A stretch of DNA of 64,000 bases from Xanthomonas citri pv. mangiferaeindicae (GTDB lineage Bacteria; Pseudomonadota; Gammaproteobacteria; Xanthomonadales; Xanthomonadaceae), in contig CP016836.1 of the NCBI GenBank assembly GCA_002240395.1, forward strand, positions 3,224,001-3,288,000, read 5' to 3'. A program made the translations under genes and the position numbers. A model generated the notes under the pieces. It was not told where the DNA came from. It searched no databases and was given only the letters and a program-made list of their open reading frames with translations. Positions 57,927 through 64,000 of this stretch are shown here, in pieces; positions within the stretch are counted from its first letter, which is position 1; the number at the start of each line of letters is the position of its first letter.

Positions 57927-60059
57927 GTGAAAGGTGTCGTGCGCTGGATCGGCAGCCGCCTGGCAGGGCGGCCCGACAGCGAGCATGGCCAGGCGGCCGT
58001 GCGCCTGGTCATGCTGTGCGTGATCTATGCCTACCTGCAGCTCGTGGTGGGCCGCCACCCCGAGGTCGCCCGCGAGCTGCGCCTGTCGGAGGCCTACCTG
58101 GCGGTCGAGGTCGCGGTCGCATTGGGCATCGCCGGTTGGCTGCTGTGGCGCCCTGGCGTCTCGCATCCGCGCCGGGTGCTGGGCATGTTGGCCGACTACA
58201 GCCTCATGGGCGTGGGCCTGTACCTGCTCGGCGACCTGCTGGCCTGGCTGTACGTGGTGATCATGTGGGTCACGGTCGGCAACGGCCTGCGGTTCGGGCC
58301 GCGCTACCTGTACGCGGCGATCGGGTTTGCGGTGATCACGTTCGGGATCGCGATCGCGACCACCTCGTACTGGCACCAGCACAACCTACCGCTGGCGCTG
58401 GGCCTGCTCGCCGGGTTGGTCGCGGTCCCGCTCTACCTGAGCTCGCTGCTGCGTGCGCTCACCGACGCCACCGCCGCCGCGCGGGCCGCCAGCGAGGCCA
58501 AGAGTCGGTTCCTGGCCAACATGAGCCATGAGTTCCGCACCCCGCTCAACGGCATCGTGGGCATGTCCGAACTGCTGGTGACCACGCCGTTGAGCGCGGA
58601 GCAGCGCGAAAGCGCGCTGGTCATCCAGACCTCGGCCAAGGCCCTGCAGGCTCTGGTCGACGATGTGCTGGACCTGTTCAAGATCGAGGCCGGCAAGTTC
58701 CAGCGCAACGACAGCGCCTTCGCGCTCCACGACCTGGTGCGCGGCATCGAGGTCATGCTGGGACCAAGCGCGCAGGCCAAGGGCCTGGCGCTGGCCTCGT
58801 CGATCGCCGACGACGTGCCCGCTACGCTGTATGGCGACAGCAACCGCCTGCGGCAGATCCTGGTCAATCTGTTGTCGAATGCGATCAAGTTCACCGAGCG
58901 CGGCGAGGTCACGCTCGCGATCTCCACCGTCGATGCGGGTCCTGAGCGGGTGCGGGTGCGGTTCTCGGTCCGCGACACCGGCATCGGCATCGCCCCCGAT
59001 GCCCTGGTCCGCATCTTCGACGCCTTCGAGCAGGTCGATTCCGGGCTCGGGCGGCGCTATGGCGGCACGGGTCTGGGGACCACGATCGCCAAGGGCCTGG
59101 CCGAACAGATGGACGGCAGCATCCAGGCCGAAAGCCAGCCGGGGCAGGGGTCGCACTTCTGGGTGGAGTTGCCGTTCGGCCGCGTGACTGGCGATGCGCC
59201 AGCGCGTCGGGCGGGGGAGGGCAACGTGATCGCGTTCGCCGATCCTTTCGTGCGCCATCGGGCCCGGGTCGCGCCGCTGCGCGTGCTGGTCGCCGACGAC
59301 CAGTCGGCCAATCTGATGGTGCTGCGCCGCCTGCTCGAGCGTGCCGGGCATCGCCCGCTGCTCGTCGACGATGGCGAAGCTGTGCTCGATGCGCTCGAGC
59401 GCGAGCACTTCGATGCGGTGATCACCGATCTGCACATGCCCGGCGCCGACGGACTGGATGTCCTCCGGCAGACCCGCGTCATCGAGGCGGGCAGCGGCCG
59501 GCGCACACCGTTCATCGTGCTGACCGCCGACGCCACCGCCGAGGCGCAGGAAAGCTGTCGACGCGCGGGCGCGTTCGCCTACCTCACCAAGCCGGTGGTC
59601 ATCGAGCGCTTGCTCGAAACGCTGGCCGAGATCGCGCCGGGTGTGGAGGCGGGGCGACGCGCGTCCGACCTGCGGCCGCGAGTGGACCGGCTGTCGACGC
59701 CGGTGATCGACGAGATGCGCGACATGGGCTTCGACGAGGCGTTCATCCGGCGCTTCCTGTCGGAGTGCGCGCGCGACGCGCGCAAGTGCCTGGTCGACCT
59801 GGCGGGCGCATCGGACGCGGGACGATGGGACGAAGTCCGCGACCTGTGTCACGCGCTCAAGGGCACGGCCGCCAACCTCGGCGCCTCGGACCTCGAGGCG
59901 CAGGCCTCGCGGGGCATGCGAATGCCGTCCGACCGTCTGGCCATCGAATGGCGGCTGCTGTTGCAAGGGCTGGGCCGGGCGCTCGACGAGGCGCTGGAGG
60001 CGCTGCGGGTGCGCGGTGATCTGCCACGGATCGGCCTGCCCGGGTCAGACGCCGTCTGA
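57927..60059 (+). CDS. rpfC: RpfC, hybrid histidine kinase that senses DSF
   Basis: 710-residue membrane sensor. Five or more N-terminal helices (VMLCVIYAYLQLVV; YLAVEVAVALGIAGWLLW; MLADYSLMGVGLYLLGDLLA; IMWVTVGNGLRFG) sense DSF. HisKA has SHEFRTPLNGIVGMSELLVT with His201; the ATPase has NLLSNAIKFTERGE and the GTGLGTTIAKGLAEQMDGSI block; the receiver (VLVADDQSANLMVLRRLLER) holds Asp501 in ITDLHMPGADGL; the HPt domain has His642 in LCHALKGTAANLG. In Xanthomonas, RpfC also binds RpfF and restrains it. Starts at GTG 57927. There is no rpfH between rpfG and rpfC. Confidence 0.97.
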   Translation: MKGVVRWIGSRLAGRPDSEHGQAAVRLVMLCVIYAYLQLVVGRHPEVARELRLSEAYLAVEVAVALGIAGWLLWRPGVSHPRRVLGMLADYSLMGVGLYLLGDLLAWLYVVIMWVTVGNGLRFGPRYLYAAIGFAVITFGIAIATTSYWHQHNLPLALGLLAGLVAVPLYLSSLLRALTDATAAARAASEAKSRFLANMSHEFRTPLNGIVGMSELLVTTPLSAEQRESALVIQTSAKALQALVDDVLDLFKIEAGKFQRNDSAFALHDLVRGIEVMLGPSAQAKGLALASSIADDVPATLYGDSNRLRQILVNLLSNAIKFTERGEVTLAISTVDAGPERVRVRFSVRDTGIGIAPDALVRIFDAFEQVDSGLGRRYGGTGLGTTIAKGLAEQMDGSIQAESQPGQGSHFWVELPFGRVTGDAPARRAGEGNVIAFADPFVRHRARVAPLRVLVADDQSANLMVLRRLLERAGHRPLLVDDGEAVLDALEREHFDAVITDLHMPGADGLDVLRQTRVIEAGSGRRTPFIVLTADATAEAQESCRRAGAFAYLTKPVVIERLLETLAEIAPGVEAGRRASDLRPRVDRLSTPVIDEMRDMGFDEAFIRRFLSECARDARKCLVDLAGASDAGRWDEVRDLCHALKGTAANLGASDLEAQASRGMRMPSDRLAIEWRLLLQGLGRALDEALEALRVRGDLPRIGLPGSDAV

Positions 60060-60065
60060 CCCGGG
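60039..60065. terminator. bidirectional terminator between convergent rpfC and rpfF
   Basis: CCCGGGTCAGAC (60039-60050) and GTCTGACCCGGG (60054-60065) form a 12-bp perfect stem with a 3-nt loop. It spans the rpfC stop codon (60057-60059) and is 13 bp from the rpfF stop, in a 19-bp gap between the two genes. Confidence 0.75.
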
Positions 60066-60078
60066 GGCCGTGGTGCGC

Positions 60079-60996
60079 TCAGCTGCCGACGGCGGTGCGC
60101 CCGACCTCAGCCGGTGCGGGCTGCAGCCGCTGCTGCGCGCGGACCAGGCGTTCCATCGTCCGCAGCTGCCGCGCCTCGAGCTGCAGGGCGGTGTCGACCC
60201 AGATGTCGGTGATGCGCACCAGCTCTGCGAGCGGGATCGGATGGGCGCCATCGCGGACGCGGTGCAACGCGAGCCGCGCGGTGGCGATCCGCCGATGCTT
60301 GCGAATCTGCTCGTGGACCGCAGGCACGCCTTCGCCGGGCTCGACCAGTACATCGACCAGGCCGAGCCGGTGCAGGTCTTCGCTGCTGTACATGGTCCCG
60401 CCCAGCATCATTTCCTCGGCGACGTGCGGGCTCACCCGCTGGGCCAGCAACGAGTAGGCGCCCATCCCCGGGAACAGTCCGAACAACACCTCGGGGAAGC
60501 CCATCTGGACGCCGCGTTCGGCGACGATGGTGCGGCAGGCCAGGGCGAGTTCCAGACCACCGCCCAGCGCATCGCCCTGAACAAGCGCGATGGTGTGGGC
60601 ATTGGGGTGCAACCGGGTCTGCAGCAGGTGGATGTTGTCGACGCATTGCCGGGCGTAACGGGTCAGGGCTTCGCGGTCGCGCAGTCGGATCAGGTCCACG
60701 AACAGCTGCAGGTCGCCGCCGAGGTTGTACACCGGGGCATCGGAGGCCAAGACGATGTGTGACAGATGCGCAGGCGCGACCCGGGCGCGCTCGGAGATCT
60801 GCTCGATGCTCGCCTGGGCGAACAGCCGCAGTTCGCGAAGCAGCCCGGGAGAGAAACAGGGGCGGTAGTCAGGCTGCGCACTGGCCGGCTGCGCATGCAT
60901 GAAGCACCAGTGCGCGTCGCTGGAGGCGTCGTGGTGCAGGCGGAGGAGTGACGGCGCGGCCGCGCCTTCGCGACGAATGGGTTCGATGGTGTGCAT
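60079..60996 (-). CDS. rpfF: RpfF, DSF synthase (enoyl-CoA hydratase fold)
   Basis: 305-residue enzyme that makes the DSF fatty-acid signal, cis-2-unsaturated fatty acids, from acyl-ACP by dehydration and thioesterase steps. It has the crotonase fold (VYNLGGDLQLFVDLIRLRDR; VQGDALGGGLELALACRTIV; GFPEVLFGLFPGMGAYSLLA). The catalytic Glu residues are E149 (GGGLE) and E169 (FPEVLF), aligning with E141 and E161 of Xanthomonas RpfF. AGGGGA precedes the ATG by 7 bp. It is convergent with rpfC and lies downstream of rpfB. RpfC is expected to bind and inhibit it. Confidence 0.96.
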   Translation of the reverse strand: MHTIEPIRREGAAAPSLLRLHHDASSDAHWCFMHAQPASAQPDYRPCFSPGLLRELRLFAQASIEQISERARVAPAHLSHIVLASDAPVYNLGGDLQLFVDLIRLRDREALTRYARQCVDNIHLLQTRLHPNAHTIALVQGDALGGGLELALACRTIVAERGVQMGFPEVLFGLFPGMGAYSLLAQRVSPHVAEEMMLGGTMYSSEDLHRLGLVDVLVEPGEGVPAVHEQIRKHRRIATARLALHRVRDGAHPIPLAELVRITDIWVDTALQLEARQLRTMERLVRAQQRLQPAPAEVGRTAVGS

Positions 60997-61063
60997 TGAA
61001 AATCCCCTGAAACGGGGGCCGCACCGTCGGGCGCCGGTGCAAACCCGCGTGGATGCTGAATCG

Positions 61064-61092
61064 CCCGATGCGCGCTCTATGCGCGCATCGGG
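61064..61092. promoter_or_regulatory. long hairpin in the rpfF upstream region
   Basis: CCCGATGCGCGC and GCGCGCATCGGG form a perfect 12-bp stem with a 5-nt loop (TCTAT), 68-97 bp before the rpfF start. It could be a terminator for rpfB read-through, or a structured element in the rpfF leader that affects translation. Confidence 0.5.
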
Positions 61093-61152
61093 GCGTCAGG
61101 GCAATGGCTTCAATGGCTTGCAGGCACTTTGGGACGAATATCGTCTCCAAAA

Positions 61153-61168
61153 TGTGATCGATATCACG
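61153..61168 (-). promoter_or_regulatory. CRP/Clp-type site upstream of rpfF
   Basis: TGTGA-TCGATA-TCACG matches the CRP/Clp consensus TGTGA-N6-TCACA at nine of ten positions. It lies about 160 bp before the rpfF start and overlaps the rpfB stop codon. In Xanthomonas, Clp is a c-di-GMP-controlled activator in the DSF pathway, so this could feed back on rpfF; that link is inferred. Confidence 0.55.
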
Positions 61169-62843
61169 ATTCCGGGGCGGCTTCGCGGAGTTCGCGGCGC
61201 AGGATCTTGCCGACGTTGGTCTTGGGCAACTCGCTGCGGAACTCCACGATGCGCGGGTGCTTGTAGCCGGTCAGGTGCTCGCGGGCATGGGCCTTGACCT
61301 GGTCGGCGGTCAGACTGGGGTCCTTGCGCACGATGACGACCTTGACCACCTCGCCCGAGCGCTCGTCGGGCACGCCGATCGCCGCGACCTCGAGCACGCC
61401 GGGCATCATTGCGATCACATCCTCGATCTCGTTGGGATAGACGTTGAACCCCGAGACCAGAATCATGTCCTTCTTGCGGTCGACGATGTAGAAGTAGCCG
61501 CCGGCATCCATCCGCGCCATGTCGCCGGTGTGCAGCCAGCCCTCGGCATCGATCGCTTCTGCGGTGTCGCCCGGGCGCTGCCAGTAGCCCTTCATGACCT
61601 GCGGCCCGCGGATACACAGTTCGCCGACTTCGTCGACCGCCAACTGCGCGCCGTTCTCGTCCTTGATGCAGGCCTCGGTGGAGGGCACCGGCAGGCCGAT
61701 CGAGCCGTTGTAGTCGGCCAGCGTCATCGGATTGATACAGGCCGCAGGCGAGGTCTCGGTCAGGCCGTAGGCCTCCACCAGCGTGGTGCCGGTGACCGCC
61801 TTCCAGCGCTCGGCCACCGCGCGCTGGACGGCCATGCCGCCGCCCAGGCTCAGATGCAGGCGCGAGAAGTCCACCTGGTCGAACCCGGGCGTGTTGAGCA
61901 GGCCGTTGAACAGCGTATTGACGCCGGTGATGGCGGTCATGCGGATGCCCTTGAGCTCCTTGACGAAGCCGGGCATGTCGCGCGGGTTGGTGATCAGGTG
62001 GTTGTGGCCGCCGAACTCCATGAACACCAGGCAGTTCGCGGTCAGTGCGAAGATGTGATAGAGCGGCAACGCGGTGACGATCAGTTCCTCGCCGCGCTTG
62101 GCGTCGGTGCCCAGCCACGCCGCCGCCTGCTGCATGTTGGCGACCATGTTGCGATGGGTGAGCATCGCGCCCTTGGCCACGCCGGTCGTGCCGCCGGTGT
62201 ACTGCAGGAATGCGATGTCCTCGTGTGCGATCGCAACCTCGGGCAGCGTGTGCTTGCGGCCGCGCGCGAGCGCTTCGCGGAAGCGGATCGCGCCATGGAT
62301 GGTGTAGTCGGGCACCATCTTCTTGACGTGCTTGACCACCAGATTGACGATCGCGCCCTTCGGAAAGCCCAGCAGGTCGCCAAGGCCCGTGGTCACGACC
62401 TGCTTGATCTGGGTGTCGGCGATGACGTCCTGCACCGTCTTGCCGAAGTTGTCCATTACCAGGATTGCCGCCGCGCCGGAGTCGACCAGTTGGTGGCGCA
62501 GTTCGCGGGCGGTGTACATCGGATTGGTGTTCACCACCGTCAGCCCGGCGCGCAGCACGCCGAAGATGGCGATCGGGTACTGCAGACAGTTGGGCATCAT
62601 GATCGCGACGCGATCACCTTTCTTGAGCTTGAGCTCGCCCAGCAGGTAGGCTGCGAACTGCTGGCTGTAGGTGTCGAGCTCGCCGTAGGTGAGCGTCTTG
62701 CCCATGTTGGAGAACGCGGGCTTGTCGCGGTACTTCGCGATTGCCTCGTCGAGGACCGCGGGGACCGAGGGGTACTCGTTGGGATCGATCTCGGCGGGGA
62801 TGCCCGCAGGGTAGTTCGCCAGCCACGGGCGTTGGTCGGTCAT
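61164..62843 (-). CDS. rpfB: RpfB, long-chain fatty acyl-CoA ligase
   Basis: 559-residue FadD-like enzyme that converts free fatty acids to acyl-CoA; in Xanthomonas it clears DSF and feeds fatty acids to lipid synthesis. The ANL-superfamily motifs are intact: YTGGTTGVAKGAMLTHRNMV (A3, residues about 212-231), YGLTETSPA (A5), GWLHTGDMARMDAGGYFYIV (A7), and KTNVGKILRRELRE (A10, with catalytic Lys). Length is typical of FadD. It is 167 bp upstream of rpfF, same strand. Promoter sits in the gap after acnA. Confidence 0.96.
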   Translation of the reverse strand: MTDQRPWLANYPAGIPAEIDPNEYPSVPAVLDEAIAKYRDKPAFSNMGKTLTYGELDTYSQQFAAYLLGELKLKKGDRVAIMMPNCLQYPIAIFGVLRAGLTVVNTNPMYTARELRHQLVDSGAAAILVMDNFGKTVQDVIADTQIKQVVTTGLGDLLGFPKGAIVNLVVKHVKKMVPDYTIHGAIRFREALARGRKHTLPEVAIAHEDIAFLQYTGGTTGVAKGAMLTHRNMVANMQQAAAWLGTDAKRGEELIVTALPLYHIFALTANCLVFMEFGGHNHLITNPRDMPGFVKELKGIRMTAITGVNTLFNGLLNTPGFDQVDFSRLHLSLGGGMAVQRAVAERWKAVTGTTLVEAYGLTETSPAACINPMTLADYNGSIGLPVPSTEACIKDENGAQLAVDEVGELCIRGPQVMKGYWQRPGDTAEAIDAEGWLHTGDMARMDAGGYFYIVDRKKDMILVSGFNVYPNEIEDVIAMMPGVLEVAAIGVPDERSGEVVKVVIVRKDPSLTADQVKAHAREHLTGYKHPRIVEFRSELPKTNVGKILRRELREAAPES

Positions 62844-62986
62844 TCGGTCTTCTCCCTGATGAAGGCCGTCACTCGAAGCGGTGAGCGTACCTGCGCAATC
62901 GCGTTCGATTGGAGCACAGGCTTTCCGGGCGAGGCAAGGCGCGGCGCGGTAGTCGCGCCGCGTACACGGCGCGCGTGTCCCATTGA

Positions 62987-63014
62987 CTGCCCGCCGCGCT
63001 GCGGCGGCGGGCAG
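62987..63014 (-). terminator. hairpin after acnA
   Basis: CTGCCCGCCGC and GCGGCGGGCAG form an 11-bp stem about 20 bp beyond the acnA stop on the minus strand. It has no U-run in this direction. It could separate acnA from rpfB. Confidence 0.55.
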
Positions 63015-63034
63015 GGTGCCTGTCCGATCCGGGA

Positions 63035-64000
63035 TCAGGCTGCCTGCTTGCTGGCCAGCTGACGCAGCACGTAGTGCAGCAGCCCGCCGTGGCGAAAGTA
63101 CTCCACTTCCTTCGGGGTCAGCAGCAGCACGTGGACCTCGAAGCGGATCTGGCGGCCGTCGGCCTTGGTCGCCACCACCTGCGCGCGCTTGGCGCGGCCG
63201 TCGTCGAGACCGGTGATGTCGATCGTCTCGGTCCCGTCCAGCCCCAGCGTCTGCGCGTTCTCGCCGTCCTGGAACCTGCACGGCAGCACGCCCATGCCGA
63301 CCAGGTTGGAGCGGTGGATGCGCTCGAAGCTTTCGGCGATCACCGCCTTGACGCCGAGCAGGTTGGTGCCCTTGGCCGCCCAGTCGCGCGAGGAGCCGGT
63401 GCCATACTCCTTGCCGGCGAACACCACCAGCGGGACGCCATCGGCGCGGTACTTCATCGCCGCGTCGTAGATCGCCAGCTTTTCCGGCTCGCCCTTGCCG
63501 AAGTAGAGCGTGTTGCCGCCTTCCTCGCCACCGAAGAACAGGTTCTTGATGCGGATGTTGGCGAAGGTGCCGCGGACCATCACGTCGTCGTTGCCGCGGC
63601 GCGAGCCATAGCTGTTGAAGTCCGCCGGCTGGACGCCGCGCGACTGCAGGAACCGCCCGGCGGGTGAGTCCTTCTTGATGTTGCCGGCCGGCGAGATGTG
63701 GTCGGTGGTGATCGAGTCGCCGAACAGGCCCATCACCCGCGCACCGTGGATGTCGTCGATGCTGCCCACATCCATGGTCATGCCCTCGAAGTAGGGCGGG
63801 TTCTTGATGTACGTCGAGCTCTCGTCCCAGGCATAGAGTTCGCCGTCGGGCGACTCGATGGTGTTCCAGCGCGTGTCGCCCCTGAAGACGTCGGCGTAGT
63901 TCTTGGCGAACATCTCCGGGCCGATCGTGCGTGCGATGAAATCGCCGATCTCCTTGTTCGACGGCCAGATGTCGCGCAGGTAGACCGGGTTGCCGTCCTG
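63035..64000 (-). CDS. acnA: aconitate hydratase AcnA (RpfA), C-terminal part
   Basis: TCA-cycle enzyme isomerising citrate and isocitrate on a 4Fe-4S cluster; in Xanthomonas it was named RpfA because mutants lose virulence factors. The gene runs off the window at its 5' end. Visible are DGNPVYLRDIWPSNKEIGDF near the edge, then domain 4 signatures NSYGSRRGNDDVMVRGTFAN, KEYGTGSSRDWAAKGTNLLG (active-site Ser/Arg region) and SFERIHRSNLVGMGVLPCRF. The C-terminus ends LRQLASKQAA. The start and cluster cysteines are outside. It anchors the rpf cluster to the family arrangement. Confidence 0.96.
   Translation of the reverse strand, partial: QDGNPVYLRDIWPSNKEIGDFIARTIGPEMFAKNYADVFRGDTRWNTIESPDGELYAWDESSTYIKNPPYFEGMTMDVGSIDDIHGARVMGLFGDSITTDHISPAGNIKKDSPAGRFLQSRGVQPADFNSYGSRRGNDDVMVRGTFANIRIKNLFFGGEEGGNTLYFGKGEPEKLAIYDAAMKYRADGVPLVVFAGKEYGTGSSRDWAAKGTNLLGVKAVIAESFERIHRSNLVGMGVLPCRFQDGENAQTLGLDGTETIDITGLDDGRAKRAQVVATKADGRQIRFEVHVLLLTPKEVEYFRHGGLLHYVLRQLASKQAA

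Overview
The window is GC-rich chromosomal DNA (my estimate is about 69-70% GC, with strong G/C third-position bias) from a member of the Xanthomonadaceae, most like Lysobacter, Luteimonas or Xanthomonas. The best evidence is the run recN-hrcA-grpE-dnaK-dnaJ-dapB-carA-carB-greA-rpfE-recJ-prfB-lysS-rpfG-rpfC / rpfF-rpfB-acnA, which is the family's heat-shock block followed by its DSF (diffusible signal factor) quorum-sensing cluster. Names rest on reading motifs and remembered family sequences; no database search was run.

Layout. 1-4.6 kb: end of an FAD monooxygenase, an AidB-like acyl-CoA dehydrogenase, and an SdpR/ArsR-type repressor with a cupin-like/DUF2867-like partner. 4.5-8.4 kb (minus): a coupled set of MsbA-like ABC exporter, YigZ-type protein, putative anti-sigma factor and ECF sigma factor. 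8.6-17.7 kb: a GAF-GAF-GGDEF-EAL protein, a flavoprotein, small DksA-like and RidA-like proteins, an MscS channel, tRNA-Val, a PHA-granule-type protein, an FHA protein with a probable frameshift, and the MsrPQ methionine sulfoxide repair pair. 17.9-25.6 kb: serC, pheA-aroA, two TonB-like proteins, serS and a LysR regulator. 25.6-30.2 kb: an unusual array of truncated tRNA-Ser copies before the intact gene, a manganese exporter behind a yybP-ykoY riboswitch, tmRNA, then gene-poor accessory DNA. 30.2-36.3 kb: a CHASE/PAS sensor kinase, smpB-ratA-rnfH-bamE, fur and recN. 36.4-41.5 kb: hrcA-grpE-dnaK-dnaJ with visible sigma-32 promoters. 41.5-42.9 kb: a gene-free region with three copies of a 174-175 bp unit built around DnaA-box sequences. 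42.9-56.7 kb: dapB, carA, a DUF2059 gene, carB, greA, rpfE, recJ, a secreted PPC-type protein, prfB (programmed frameshift) and lysS. 56.8-64 kb: rpfG-rpfC convergent with rpfF and rpfB, then the 3' part of acnA (rpfA).

How the parts work together. RpfF makes the DSF fatty-acid signal, RpfB handles or removes the free fatty acid, RpfC senses DSF, and RpfG turns the phospho-signal into cyclic-di-GMP breakdown. The tmRNA gene and smpB lie 4.5 kb apart and serve the same ribosome rescue reaction. The strongest unexplained signals are the DnaA-box units (42008-42744), the tRNA-Ser half-gene array (25577-25937), and a His-to-Gln change in the HD-GYP metal site of RpfG (57650-57652).
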